DNA from: Ottowia thiooxydans DSM 14619
GTDB taxonomy: Bacteria; Pseudomonadota; Gammaproteobacteria; Burkholderiales; Burkholderiaceae_C
Length of the DNA: 64,000 bases
Direction of reading: 5' to 3'
Assembly (NCBI RefSeq): GCF_000422885.1
Contig: NZ_AUGX01000001.1
Span: 683,238 to 747,237, forward strand
Positions 17,227-26,640 of the stretch are shown here, in pieces. Positions within the stretch are counted from its first letter, which is position 1; each line of letters opens with the position of its first letter. The notes under the pieces are model-generated. The model was not told where the DNA came from and searched no databases. It saw only the letters and a list, made by a program, of their open reading frames with translations. The translations under genes were made by a program, and so were the position numbers.

Positions 17227-18837
17227 ATGCGCCAAAAGCCCAACTTCCTTCTCATCACGTCAGATCAGCAACGCGCCGACCACCTCGGTTGTTACGGCAA
17301 CCCACAGGTACGCACACCGCACCTGGATGCACTGGCAAGGCGAGGTACGCGCTTTGATCGCATGTATGTCGCCACGGGCGTATGCATGGCAAACCGGGCT
17401 TCCTTGATGACCGGCCGCATGCCTTCTGTGCACGGCACGCGCTGTAATGGCATTCCGCTGGCACGCAATGCCACTACTTTTGTGGATCTGCTGCGGGACG
17501 ATGGCTACCGGACTGGCCTCGTCGGCAAATGCCATTTGCAAAACATGACCGACATGCCGGCTGAAGCCCCTCGCGATCCGGTGCCCGAGGGCTTGCGCCC
17601 CCCTCAAGACGCGCATGCAGACGCCATCACCTCACGCTGGAGCGAAGGCGGGTATGAGCAAGAGATGGTTCGCCGTTGGCGCACCGACCCGGCACACCGT
17701 GTACAGACGCCCTACTACGGGTTCGATCACGTTGATCTGTGCACCATGCACGGTGACATGGTGGAAGGCGACTATGCGCGCTGGTTGCGCGAGGTAGCGG
17801 GTGATATCGACAAACTCCGTGGGCCTGGGAACGCCATTTCGGATGACCGGTATCCGGCGCCACAAGCCTACCGAACACGCGTGCCCGAACACCAGTACCC
17901 TTCTGCCTGGGTAGGTGACAAGACGCTGGCATTTCTGGACGACGCTGCAGGGAGCGAGCAACCATTCTTTCTGCATTGCTCCTTCGCTGACCCGCACCAT
18001 CCATTCACGCCCCCAGGCAAGTACTGGGACATGTACGACCCTGCGCAGATGGTTCTTCCACGCTCGTTCTATCAAGCAGCGGACGAATCCTTTGCACCGG
18101 TGGCAGCCCTGCACCGGGAACGTGCCAGCGGTGCAGGACGAATCAATTCGACGGTGAGCTTCGCGGCCCATGAGCGCGAAGCAAAGGCCGCGCTGGCATT
18201 GACCTACGGGATGATCACAATGATTGATGATGTCGTGGGCCGCATCCTCGCGCACCTGAAGACGCTTGGGCTTGATGACAACACCATCGTGATATTCACC
18301 AGCGACCACGGGGACTTCATGGGCGACCACGGTCTGCTGCTCAAAGCGGCGTTGCACTACCAGAGCCTCGTACGCGTTCCCTTTATCTGGTCCGAGCCAG
18401 GCAGAGGAAATTCGCAAGACACCGTCAGCTCTACGCAGGCACTGGCCTCGACCATCGACATTCCCGCCACGATTCTGGCCAAGGCCGGTTTAGCCCCTTT
18501 CTACGGAATGCAAGGGCGCGACCTGCAGTCCGTCCTATCTGAAGATAACAAGGCGGGCCGGGATGCTGTATTAGTGGAAGAGGATGGCCATGCGCCGACT
18601 TTCGGCCTCAAGGTACCCGTCCGTGCACGCACGGTGATCACTGAGACCCACAGGCTTACAACCTACGACCAACCCGGGTGGACTGAGCTGTACGACCTGC
18701 GAAAAGATCCGGACGAACTCAACAATCTGATCGACGACCCTGCGCACGCCAGCGTGCGCGCCACTCTGTTTGAGTCGCTCGCACGCGAACTCATGCTGGC
18801 AGACGATCGATCGCCGTTTCCGATGGGACGCGCTTGA
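17227..18837 (+). CDS. Type I sulfatase / phosphonate monoester hydrolase family enzyme
   Basis: This is a 536-residue metal-dependent hydrolase of sulfate or phosphonate esters. The N-terminal ITSDQQRADHLGCYGN gives metal-binding Asp residues. C53 lies in CMANRASLMTGR, the site that becomes formylglycine, with R57 as the conserved Arg. ITSD is matched later by FTSDHGDFMGDHG, the second metal-binding set. The motif reads C-x-A-x-R instead of the common C-x-P-x-R. Both the length and the C-terminal part (LYDLRKDPDELNNLI) fit arylsulfatase or phosphonate monoester hydrolase types. No signal peptide is seen, so it acts in the cytosol. The next gene is a Bug receptor, suggesting that a sulfated or organic acid substrate is taken up. 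Confidence 0.88.
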   Translation: MRQKPNFLLITSDQQRADHLGCYGNPQVRTPHLDALARRGTRFDRMYVATGVCMANRASLMTGRMPSVHGTRCNGIPLARNATTFVDLLRDDGYRTGLVGKCHLQNMTDMPAEAPRDPVPEGLRPPQDAHADAITSRWSEGGYEQEMVRRWRTDPAHRVQTPYYGFDHVDLCTMHGDMVEGDYARWLREVAGDIDKLRGPGNAISDDRYPAPQAYRTRVPEHQYPSAWVGDKTLAFLDDAAGSEQPFFLHCSFADPHHPFTPPGKYWDMYDPAQMVLPRSFYQAADESFAPVAALHRERASGAGRINSTVSFAAHEREAKAALALTYGMITMIDDVVGRILAHLKTLGLDDNTIVIFTSDHGDFMGDHGLLLKAALHYQSLVRVPFIWSEPGRGNSQDTVSSTQALASTIDIPATILAKAGLAPFYGMQGRDLQSVLSEDNKAGRDAVLVEEDGHAPTFGLKVPVRARTVITETHRLTTYDQPGWTELYDLRKDPDELNNLIDDPAHASVRATLFESLARELMLADDRSPFPMGRA

Positions 18838-18887
18838 ACGTGATCCCCGCTATAGACCCCACAGTGATGATCTCAGGAGACAAAAAC

Positions 18888-19889
18888 ATGGAAAAAACGT
18901 TTATCAGCCGCCGCAGCCTGCTTGGCGCTGCCGCCACAGCCACTGCCGCGTCAGCGCTCTCTCTCTGGTCTGCCACCGCCACCGCCGCCGAGTTCCCGGG
19001 CAAGACGATCACTTTGATCACCCCTACGGTTCCCGGTGGAGCCATGGACGCTGTGGCGCGCCTGATCGCGCAGCGTCTCGGCCCGCGGCTTGGGCAGTCA
19101 GTGGTCATAGACAACAGACCGGGAGTAGGAGGCACCCTGGGGGTGGCGCAAGCAGCCAAGGCGCCTGCGGACGGGCATACGCTTGTCATCGCGGCAGACT
19201 CATACCTGACGGTTTCACCCCGCCTGCTCAAGGGTGGCGCTACGCAGAGCTTCAAGGATCTCGTTCCCATCATCGAACTGGGCGCATCGCCAATGGTCCT
19301 GGTCGCCCACCCTTCGCTGAAGGTTGCCAACATGGCGGAATACGTGACCAAAGCGCGTGTCCAACCAGGAAAGCTGGCCTACGCTTCTGCGGGCCTTGGG
19401 TCACCTCACCATCTGAACATGGCGCTACTGGAGCAACAGCTCGGGCTCAAACAGAACCATGTGCCCTACAAAGGAGGCCCACAAGCCTTTAACGACGTTT
19501 TGGCCGGGCATTCCGATCTGATGTTCATCGCGATGAGTACAGCAGAACCGCACATCAAGAGCGGTGCGCTGGTAGCGCTCGGCGTATCGGGCGCCAAGCG
19601 CCTGCCAGATTTTCCATCCATCCCGGCGATTTCGGAGACGGCTCCGGGGTACGAAAGCGAGTTCTGGTTCGCGATCTTCGCACCACCCGGTACGCCTCCC
19701 GCCGTGGCGCAGCGCCTGAACCGCGATATCGCAGCGGTGCTAACAGAGCCGGACGTCGTCAAAGGCATGAAGGCCGTAGGCATGGGCACCGTGCCAGATA
19801 CCAGCGCAGCAGCGCTGGCGCTGAAACTGCGGCGCGATGACGAGAAGATGGCGAAGCTGATTCAGAGCCTGGGATTGAAGCCGGAGTGA
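18888..19889 (+). CDS. Bug/TctC-type periplasmic substrate-binding protein (1)
   Basis: This is a 333-residue receptor of the tripartite tricarboxylate transporter family. The N-terminus SRRSLLGAAATATAAS looks like a Tat-type signal. The mature part opens with FPGKTITLITPTVPGGAMD and has VVIDNRPGVGG and AKAPADGHT, the usual ligand-loop motifs, then VPYKGGPQAFNDVLAGHSD. Such receptors bind carboxylates, often without a dedicated permease, and no TctA or TctB gene is present. AGGAGA sits 8 bases before the ATG. It follows the sulfatase gene by about 50 bases, so the two are probably one transcript, and a LysR gene follows. Confidence 0.92.
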   Translation: MEKTFISRRSLLGAAATATAASALSLWSATATAAEFPGKTITLITPTVPGGAMDAVARLIAQRLGPRLGQSVVIDNRPGVGGTLGVAQAAKAPADGHTLVIAADSYLTVSPRLLKGGATQSFKDLVPIIELGASPMVLVAHPSLKVANMAEYVTKARVQPGKLAYASAGLGSPHHLNMALLEQQLGLKQNHVPYKGGPQAFNDVLAGHSDLMFIAMSTAEPHIKSGALVALGVSGAKRLPDFPSIPAISETAPGYESEFWFAIFAPPGTPPAVAQRLNRDIAAVLTEPDVVKGMKAVGMGTVPDTSAAALALKLRRDDEKMAKLIQSLGLKPE

Positions 19890-19984
19890 GTGCGCGGGCG
19901 CGTCTGGGCGTAGGAAGGTGTTTACGATCCCTGAAGCTCCTGGTTCGGGCATGATCCATCCGTCGTAAGGGGATCCGCCTGCTC

Positions 19985-20923
19985 ATGAGTACCTCACCGC
20001 TTCACCACCGCATCCGCCTCAGCCAGCTTCGCCTTCTGGTGGCACTGTCTGAGACAGGGTCACTGCAACGCGCCGCTGAAGCCATCCACGTCACGCAGCC
20101 AGCGGCCACCAAGGCTTTGCAGCAACTCGAACAGGGTACGGGTGAAGTGCTGGTGCAGCGCAGCGGAACCGGCAGTGTGCTCACCCCGCAGGGGGAAATA
20201 CTGTGCCGGCGTGCGCGTTTGGTGCTGGCAGAGTTGCAGGACGCCGAGAAAGAGCTGGGCATGTGGCATAGCGGCGCAGCCGGACACATCACCATCGGTA
20301 CGCTTCCAGTCTCCACGCCATATCTGGTTCCCTTCGCGTTGTCTCAGCTATTACAAACGGCTCCCCGAATTACTACCACGGTGCTGGAAGGCAATTCCGA
20401 CGCGATGTTCAAGGACCTCAAGGCCGGCAGCATTGACTTGCTGGTGGGGCGCTTCTACACGGGACAAGACAAGGAACTCAGTACCGAGCCCCTGTACGAA
20501 TCAGTCTTCCGGTTGGGAGTGAGAACGGCACATCCCTTGACCACACTCTCTCATCCAGGATGGAGCGATGTGCTGGCCTATCCCTGGATACTGCCTCCAG
20601 CCGGCGTACGAACGAGGCCAGCTCTCGACGATATGTTTCGCCGGGCATTGGTGGCCCCTCCCAGGACTCCGGTGGAATCCACGTCCTATTTGGTCATGCG
20701 TTCGCTGATGTTCAATTCCGACATCATCTGCCCGATGCCTGTTGAGGCATTCCAGGACGACGTGAAGTTGGGATTGGCTCAATTGCTACCCTTTGTTCTC
20801 GATCTCACACTGCCACCAATCAGCGTGGTGTGGCATGAGAAACGGGAGCCCACGCCCGCAGCCCGCGCGTTCATCGAGCAACTGCGTCTGGTGAGCCGCA
20901 GGATTGTCGACACTCAAACCTGA
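19985..20923 (+). CDS. LysR-type transcriptional regulator (1)
   Basis: This is a 312-residue activator or repressor with an N-terminal winged helix-turn-helix (LRLLVALSETGSLQRAAEAI, then VTQPAATKALQQLEQ) and an effector domain from about residue 95 (GHITIGTLPVSTPYLVPFAL). It has the normal LysR length. Standing on the same strand directly after the sulfatase and Bug genes, it is probably their regulator. The inducer is unknown but should be related to the receptor's ligand. Confidence 0.9.
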   Translation: MSTSPLHHRIRLSQLRLLVALSETGSLQRAAEAIHVTQPAATKALQQLEQGTGEVLVQRSGTGSVLTPQGEILCRRARLVLAELQDAEKELGMWHSGAAGHITIGTLPVSTPYLVPFALSQLLQTAPRITTTVLEGNSDAMFKDLKAGSIDLLVGRFYTGQDKELSTEPLYESVFRLGVRTAHPLTTLSHPGWSDVLAYPWILPPAGVRTRPALDDMFRRALVAPPRTPVESTSYLVMRSLMFNSDIICPMPVEAFQDDVKLGLAQLLPFVLDLTLPPISVVWHEKREPTPAARAFIEQLRLVSRRIVDTQT

Positions 20924-21036
20924 CCCGTCCTTGAATGGTGGGGAATATGCGGATGGTTAGAGAATATTTACCTGGCGGCCTTGCCTGCGGGCCTAACGAA
21001 AGATGTAAAGCATTTTGATTGGAAGAATCCTCTAAC

Positions 21037-21825
21037 ATGAGGCCTATGGCCCCGCCCACCCCCCACCCACCTCAGCACCTTTTCATCCTCACTGGCGCAT
21101 CGCGCGGCATGGGCTTGGCCATGGCCGAGCAGTTGCTTCAACCGGGGCACACGCTGCTGTGCATATCGCGAGGGGTAGCGGAGTCTCTGCCATCTCGCGC
21201 CGATAAGCTTGGGGCCACCCTCTTCCAATGGACCGCCGACCTGACCGAGGGTGCAGCCGTCAGCGCCCGGCTAGCGGAGTGGTTGGCCACGCAAAGCCCC
21301 CACAACTTTGTCAGTGCGAGCCTGATCAATAACGCCGGGGTCATTCCGGACATCGTCCCGCTGCGAGATGCGAATCCTGTAGATCTAGCCCAGGCCTTGC
21401 GGGTAGGCCTGGAAGCCCCTATGCAACTCACTGCCGCGTTTCTGGGCAGTACACGCCACTGGCACGCTGCACGCAAGGTGCTGAACATATCTTCTGGGCT
21501 GGGCCGCCGCGCCATGGCCTCTCAAGCGGCCTATTGCGCCGCCAAGGCGGGCATGGATCATTTCACGCGCTGCCTGGCCCTTGACGAAGCAGGTCAGCCC
21601 AATGGCGCCAAGGTGTGCTCCCTCGCGCCCGGTGTGATCGATACGGATATGCAAAGCCACCTCAGAGGTGCAAACCAATCCAGTTTCCCTGACCGCGGTA
21701 ACTTTGAACGGCTAAAGAACGAGGGTCAGCTCACCTCGCCCGAAGATGCCGCACGCCGCGTACTGGCCTGGCTACAACGGGCTGACTTTGGCGCAGAGCC
21801 TGTAGACGACATAAGAAACGCATAA
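21037..21825 (+). CDS. Short-chain dehydrogenase/reductase, sepiapterin/benzil-reductase-like
   Basis: This is a 262-residue NADPH-type SDR. Motifs seen are LTGASRGMGLA, LINNAGV, the catalytic NISSG and YCAAKAG, and a C-terminal substrate lid. The order, with PGVIDTDMQ, resembles the sepiapterin reductase or benzil reductase group. Alternative ATGs at 21037 and 21046 exist; the first has GGAAGA upstream. The gene has no operon partner in the same direction close by, so no pathway can be named. Confidence 0.85.
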   Translation: MRPMAPPTPHPPQHLFILTGASRGMGLAMAEQLLQPGHTLLCISRGVAESLPSRADKLGATLFQWTADLTEGAAVSARLAEWLATQSPHNFVSASLINNAGVIPDIVPLRDANPVDLAQALRVGLEAPMQLTAAFLGSTRHWHAARKVLNISSGLGRRAMASQAAYCAAKAGMDHFTRCLALDEAGQPNGAKVCSLAPGVIDTDMQSHLRGANQSSFPDRGNFERLKNEGQLTSPEDAARRVLAWLQRADFGAEPVDDIRNA

Positions 21826-21853
21826 GCGCCGCTTTAGCTACTGACACCCGGCC

Positions 21854-22402
21854 TCATGCCAAGAAAGGGTGACTGGGAAACAGTGCTTTCAGCGTCGGGT
21901 GTTGGCGATCTGCTTCCGACAGAATGGGGTTAGTGTCTGGCCAGGGTACGTTCAAATGCGGATCGTTCCAAACCACACCGCCCCTGCCGGTTGGGTTGTA
22001 TTCCTCCGACACGTCGTTTAGATAGTCGGTCTCCGCATGGCTGTAAAAAGCATTGGCCAGGCCTCGGTGGATGAACACGCGGTCTAAACGGCCAGGGCTA
22101 TCGCCCAGCAGGAAGTGCTCGGTCGCACCGAAGGTAGGGCTATCAGGACGTACATCCGCCACCACACAGGTCGCCAGGCCGCGAGGCACATAAATCAGCT
22201 TGTCCCACGGTTCGATATGAAAGCCGCGCAACACCCTTGCTTGTGAACGCGAATGGTTGCCCTGCCGCAGCCGGGGCTCGCGGCAAAGAGCCTGCGCCAA
22301 CTCTCCGTGCTGGTAGGTCTGTTTGAAATAGCCGCGTTCGTCATGATGCATGTCCCAGTTGAGAACCAACAGGCCTTCGATGGCGGTGCGATGTACAGGC
22401 AT
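21854..22402 (-). CDS. dTDP-4-dehydrorhamnose 3,5-epimerase-like cupin
   Basis: About 182 residues with an RmlC-type cupin fold. Seen are EGLLVLNWDMHHDERGYFKQTY, VLRGFH with the expected catalytic His, and the late segment with YNPTGRGGVVWNDPHLNVPWP. In RmlC the order RGLHYQ and a Lys/Arg cluster bind dTDP-sugar; here RGFHIEPWDKLIYV differs, so the substrate may be another nucleotide sugar. It is divergent from a GT2 glycosyltransferase, which supports a role in polysaccharide or glycan synthesis. No rmlA, rmlB or rmlD genes are near. The start at 22402 matches the family N-terminus; a longer form from 22453 is possible. Confidence 0.82.
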   Translation of the reverse strand: MPVHRTAIEGLLVLNWDMHHDERGYFKQTYQHGELAQALCREPRLRQGNHSRSQARVLRGFHIEPWDKLIYVPRGLATCVVADVRPDSPTFGATEHFLLGDSPGRLDRVFIHRGLANAFYSHAETDYLNDVSEEYNPTGRGGVVWNDPHLNVPWPDTNPILSEADRQHPTLKALFPSHPFLA

Positions 22403-22464
22403 TTGAACTAATGTATGCGCATCTAGGCCAGAAGCCCGCGGCAAGTAAGCCATGAGAATGTAAG

Positions 22465-23280
22465 ATGAATTCCATGAATAGTATTGCGGCCACCGTGGTG
22501 ATTCCAACTTTCGACCATGGCCCGCTGATCGGCTTGGCCGTGGACAGCGCGCTGCGCCAAACAGTGCCGGTGGAGGTATTCATCATTGGCGACGGTGTGC
22601 CCGAAGACCAAAAGCCGTTTCTTTACAAGCTGGCCGCACGCGAGCCTCGCGTGCGGTTCTTCGATCACCCCAAGAGTCCGGGCCGGGGCGAACAATACCG
22701 CCACGCCGCGCTGGCGCATGCCCAAGGCGAGATCGTGTGTTACCTGTGCGATCGCGACCTGTGGCTTCCTGACCATGTGGCGCAACTGCTTCATTTGCTG
22801 CAGGGTGCCGACTTCGCTCACTCTCTTCCCCTGCACGTGCTGGAGAAGCAGGTCGTGTTCTTTTCCGTCGACCTGATTCAACCACCGTTCCGGGACGAGT
22901 TGCTCAGAGTGGGCAACCGCATACCCCTGTCGTGCGCGGGGCACACTTTGAGCTTCTATCGACGCTTACCTCAGGGGTGGACGGCCACGCCGCCTGGCCA
23001 GCCTACAGACTGGCACATGTTCCGCAAATTCCTGGGCCATCCCAAGTGCCGCTGCGCCAGCGGTACCCTGCCGACGGCGATTACCTTCCCCAGTCCGCCG
23101 CGCAAGGACTGGGCGCCTGAAATCAGATTGAAAGAACTGCAAGCGTGGCAAGCCCGGATTACCAACCCCGCAGAGCGGCAAGTGCTTGTAATTCATCTCT
23201 TGCAGATGGCCATCAAGACGCGAGACTACGAGCTCGCGACTTTTCTTGCCGCTCACACCCCTAACTCAGCACAGCGTTAG
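22465..23280 (+). CDS. Family 2 glycosyltransferase
   Basis: This is a 271-residue GT-A type enzyme that moves a sugar from a nucleotide donor. The start TVVIPTFDHGPLIGLAVDSALRQTV is classic for GT2. The DxD-like metal site is CDRDLWLPDHV near residue 94. The C-terminal part is shorter and less conserved. It is divergent from the epimerase-like gene, so the two may share a promoter region and a glycan target. No membrane helix is visible. Confidence 0.85.
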   Translation: MNSMNSIAATVVIPTFDHGPLIGLAVDSALRQTVPVEVFIIGDGVPEDQKPFLYKLAAREPRVRFFDHPKSPGRGEQYRHAALAHAQGEIVCYLCDRDLWLPDHVAQLLHLLQGADFAHSLPLHVLEKQVVFFSVDLIQPPFRDELLRVGNRIPLSCAGHTLSFYRRLPQGWTATPPGQPTDWHMFRKFLGHPKCRCASGTLPTAITFPSPPRKDWAPEIRLKELQAWQARITNPAERQVLVIHLLQMAIKTRDYELATFLAAHTPNSAQR

Positions 23281-23294
23281 AAACGAAATCAACC

Positions 23295-24200
23295 TCAGTA
23301 GATCTGCGGAATGATGATTTCACCGGGCACCGCATGGCGTCTGTAGTCCTCATGGCGGACCCGGGGCGGAAGCGTAATGACGGGACGCTCAACCTCTGTG
23401 TAGTTCACCCTGCTCAGCAGATGCGCGATGCAGTTGAGACGGGCCTTTTTCTTGTCATCGGCAGGAACCACCCACCATGGCGCTTCCGGGATATGGGTTC
23501 GCTCCAGCATCACCTCCTTGGCCTGCGTGTACGCCTCCCATTGGCGGCGGCTTTCGAGATCCATGGGGCTCAGCTTCCACTGCTTGAGCGGATCGTGGAT
23601 ACGGCTTAGAAAGCGCAGTTCCTGCTGCTCGTCGGAGATTGAGAACCAGTATTTGACAACCTGGATTCCGGAGCGCACGAGCATGCGTTCAAACTCCGGC
23701 ACCGAACGGAAGAATTCCTCGTACTCGTCGTCATTGCAAAAACCCATGACGTGTTCGACGCCAGCGCGGTTGTACCAGCTGCGATCGAACAACACCATCT
23801 CACCGGCAGCAGGCAGGTGGGATACATAGCGCTGAAAGTACCACTGAGTGCGTTCTCGGCTATTGGGTGCGGGCAGTGCAGCCACGCGCGCCACGCGCGG
23901 GTTCAGGCGCTGCGTAATGCGCTTGATCACCCCACCCTTGCCAGCCGAATCACGCCCCTCAAAGATGATCACCATCTTGTGGCCACTGCTCACCACCCAG
24001 TCCTGGAGCTTCACCAGCTCAGCTTGCAAGCGAAAGAGTTCACGGAAATAGCGCTGCCGACTCTCTTTGTAGTCGTCCGCGTCGAGCGTCATACCGGCGA
24101 TTTCATCGACGTTTCGGTCTTCGAGCTCCATCTCAAGCTCTTCGTCGTACCCATCTACCAGCTCATGGCGCAGGCGCAGCATCAGTTCGTCATCACTCAC
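23295..24200 (-). CDS. ppk2: Polyphosphate kinase 2 (PPK2)
   Basis: This enzyme moves phosphate between polyphosphate and nucleoside diphosphates. The 301 residues contain a Walker A-type FEGRDSAGKGGVIKR, the lid motif ALPAPNSRERTQWYFQRY, and FDRSWYNRAGVEHVMGF. These are signatures of the single-domain PPK2 class I enzymes that phosphorylate nucleoside diphosphates. A GTG start at 24200 is preferred because GGAG lies nine bases upstream; the next upstream in-frame start (TTG) overlaps that site. It converges with the glycosyltransferase gene, with only 14 bases between. Confidence 0.92.
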   Translation of the reverse strand: MSDDELMLRLRHELVDGYDEELEMELEDRNVDEIAGMTLDADDYKESRQRYFRELFRLQAELVKLQDWVVSSGHKMVIIFEGRDSAGKGGVIKRITQRLNPRVARVAALPAPNSRERTQWYFQRYVSHLPAAGEMVLFDRSWYNRAGVEHVMGFCNDDEYEEFFRSVPEFERMLVRSGIQVVKYWFSISDEQQELRFLSRIHDPLKQWKLSPMDLESRRQWEAYTQAKEVMLERTHIPEAPWWVVPADDKKKARLNCIAHLLSRVNYTEVERPVITLPPRVRHEDYRRHAVPGEIIIPQIY

Positions 24201-24841
24201 GATAGTTCTCCGCAAATTACAACCGTCAGATTACCCATGAGATGTGTCAAACGTGTGACTGTCACAGTAGTGGGGTAAAGCACTCGGGGCCTGTTGCTTG
24301 CGGAGGCGATCTGGAGGCCTGCTCGGAAAAGCCTGCGCTCGTCGCATTTCCAAGCCTACGAAGGGCGTCGTAGTGCCCCCTGGACCAGGTGCCGGTTGGA
24401 CTCGGAAATCGCGGGCAGTAAATGGGCCGCAGCGGTCCGTCTGTCATCCGATTCTTGACCCACAATCAGGCAATTCGTCCACCCAGCGCAAAGCCGCTCA
24501 CCAAAGTCACTAACTATTACAAACTGCCTTTAACCTCAATGTAACGCCGGACGTGAGCGTCTCTGATTCGCGCAAACTAGCCCGTTGAGGCTCACGAGCA
24601 GACTAAGGAAATCTTCAGAGCAGAAGGGTGCGAGATAAAAAGCGCCATCGAGGGTGGGTTGGCATGTGAAGCCATAGAGCTAATTAACTCCCTTATAGCC
24701 AAGGTCTCTTCGGCGACTGGCTGCCCAGGCGCGACGCTCCCGCCAATGGCATACTGAGATGTTAGGCTGGAGAGAGTGGTCCTAGCTCTTCAACCTTGCC
24801 CGTTTTTGCACAGATTCCATTCCCAATAAAAGGAGATTTGC
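24201..24841. other. Intergenic region holding a dispersed repeat copy
   Basis: About 640 bases between the divergent ppk2 and bktB genes. No gene is recognised. It contains a copy of the repeat core shared with 55200-55242 (see the repeat entry), so part of the length may come from an inserted or degenerate element. The bktB promoter should lie in the right half. Confidence 0.5.
24396..24438 (+). repeat. Partial copy of dispersed palindromic repeat (copy B)
   Basis: This 43-base stretch matches 55200-55242 at 38 positions, including AAATGGGCCGCAGCGGTCC. The flanking long inverted arms seen in the 55190 copy are lost or decayed here, so this looks like a degenerate member. Confidence 0.65.
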
Positions 24842-26026
24842 ATGGCTCGTGAAGTCGTTGTCGTCAGTGGTGTGCGCACCGCCATCGGTACTTTTGGCGG
24901 TGCCTTGAAGGACATTGCCCCGGTCGATCTGGGTGCAGCAGTGGTCAAGGATGCTCTTGCGCGTGCGCAGGTAGAGGGCAAGGATGTGGGCCATGTGGTG
25001 TTTGGCCACGTGGTGAATACGGAACCACGCGACATGTATCTCTCCCGCGTGGCGGCCATGAACGGCGGTTGCCCCAAAGAAACCCCGGCCATGAACGTCA
25101 ACCGTCTGTGCGGCTCTGGCCTGCAGGCCATCGTTTCCGCCAGCCAGGGCATTTTGCTGGGCGACTACGACGTTGCCATTGGTGGCGGCGCGGAAGTCAT
25201 GAGCCGTTCGCCTTACGCCAGCCTCACCAACCGTTTTGGCGCCCGCATGGGTGACACCAAGCTTGTCGACATGATGATGGGTGCGCTGCACGACCCGTTT
25301 CACAACATCCACATGGGCGTGACCGCCGAGAACGTAGCGGTGGAACACAAGATCACCCGGGAAGATCAGGATGCGCTGGCGCTGGAAAGCCATCGCCGCG
25401 CCGAAAGGGCCTGGGCCGAAGGCCGCTTCGCCGGTCAGATCGTGCCCATCATGCTCAAGAGCCGCAAGGGCGAGATCGCCTTCGACAAAGACGAGCATTT
25501 CCGCGCCGGCGCGACGCTGGAAGATTTTCAGAAAATGAAACCCGTTTTCTTGAAAGAAAACGGCACCGTGACTGCAGCCAACGCCAGCGGTATCAATGAT
25601 GCCGCCGCCGCCGTGGTGCTGATGGAAGCCGGAGCCGCGAAAGCGCGTGGAGCCCAGCCGCTGGCCCGTTTGGTGGGTTATGCGCACGCTGGTGTAGAGC
25701 CTAAGACCATGGGCATCGGCCCAGTGCCAGCCACGCAGATCTTGCTCAAGAAATTGGGCATGAAGATCGATCAGATGGATGTGATTGAGGCGAACGAAGC
25801 CTTCGCTGCTCAGGCATGCGCCGTTACCAGAGGCTTGGGCGCAGACCCAGCCAAGGTCAACCCCAATGGTTCAGGCATCTCCCTTGGCCACCCCATTGGC
25901 GCGACCGGCGCGCTCATCACAGTGAAGGCACTGTATGAGTTGCAACGCATCCAGGGCAAATACGCGCTGGTGACTATGTGCATTGGTGGCGGCCAGGGCA
26001 TTGCCGCTATCTTCGAACGCGCGTAA
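24842..26026 (+). CDS. bktB: Beta-ketothiolase BktB
   Basis: This thiolase condenses acetyl-CoA with acetyl- or propionyl-CoA, or runs in the cleavage direction. The 394 residues follow Cupriavidus BktB closely from REVVVVSGVRTAIGTFGG to the end. The nucleophile Cys is in NRLCGSGLQ, the His in SLGHPIGATG and the second Cys in CIGGGQG. BktB is known for making 3-ketovaleryl-CoA for polyhydroxyalkanoate. No phaB or phaC is adjacent, so it could equally serve fatty-acid or short acyl-CoA metabolism. AAAAGGAG precedes the ATG, and a strong terminator follows the gene. Confidence 0.93.
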   Translation: MAREVVVVSGVRTAIGTFGGALKDIAPVDLGAAVVKDALARAQVEGKDVGHVVFGHVVNTEPRDMYLSRVAAMNGGCPKETPAMNVNRLCGSGLQAIVSASQGILLGDYDVAIGGGAEVMSRSPYASLTNRFGARMGDTKLVDMMMGALHDPFHNIHMGVTAENVAVEHKITREDQDALALESHRRAERAWAEGRFAGQIVPIMLKSRKGEIAFDKDEHFRAGATLEDFQKMKPVFLKENGTVTAANASGINDAAAAVVLMEAGAAKARGAQPLARLVGYAHAGVEPKTMGIGPVPATQILLKKLGMKIDQMDVIEANEAFAAQACAVTRGLGADPAKVNPNGSGISLGHPIGATGALITVKALYELQRIQGKYALVTMCIGGGQGIAAIFERA

Positions 26027-26045
26027 CTCGCACTCCGAAAAAAAG

Positions 26046-26072
26046 GGAGCCATCACAGGCTCCTTTTTTTTT
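26046..26072 (+). terminator. Rho-independent terminator after bktB
   Basis: A GC-rich stem (GGAGCC at 26046 with GGCTCC at 26058) is preceded by a run of A and followed by nine T. The A-run means it can also serve the opposite strand, ending the uspA transcript. Confidence 0.9.
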
Positions 26073-26117
26073 GCCTACTGGCGAACGAGCACGTCGCGGG
26101 ATTAGGGCGTGTTCACA

Positions 26118-26567
26118 CTATTCCGGCGAATCGCTGCGCACCACCATAGTGGTGATCTTGGCGCGCGAGATCACGCTTTGGGTGACGCTTCCGAGAACCA
26201 GCTTTTCCAATCCTCTGCGGCCGTGCGATCCCATGACCAGCAGATCTGCGCCAGCGGTTTCGGCTGCCTCCAGGATGCCACGCCATACGGTATGTGATTC
26301 GATCACCCGGGTGTCGGCCTGGATACCCGATGCCGCCACGCGCTCTGCGGCTACTTGCACTGCAGAGTTGGCTTCGGCAGTAGCGGCGCCCAGATATTGG
26401 TCTTGGCCATACGCAAAATCAGCCCCCACTCCCGTAAAGGGGTACGGATCTATCACGTAGATGATGGATACGGCACTACCGAACACCTTCGCCAAGCCTG
26501 CTGCCTTGTCAACTGCAGCCAGCGCGGTGTCTGAACCATCTACCGGAACGAGGATGTGTTTGAACAT
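26118..26567 (-). CDS. Universal stress protein (UspA family)
   Basis: A single Usp domain of 149 residues. It starts with FKHILVPVDGSDTA and has the ATP-binding pattern G-2X-G-9X-G-S in GSHGRRGLEKLVLGSVT, so it should bind ATP, unlike E. coli UspA itself. A good AAGGAG lies before the ATG. It stands alone and faces bktB across a shared terminator. Confidence 0.92.
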   Translation of the reverse strand: MFKHILVPVDGSDTALAAVDKAAGLAKVFGSAVSIIYVIDPYPFTGVGADFAYGQDQYLGAATAEANSAVQVAAERVAASGIQADTRVIESHTVWRGILEAAETAGADLLVMGSHGRRGLEKLVLGSVTQSVISRAKITTMVVRSDSPE

Positions 26568-26640
26568 AAGTAACTCCTTTTACTGACGATGACTGACTAT
26601 GCCATTTTGCAGCCAGTAGCGGAGATTCGCTTGATCCGGA

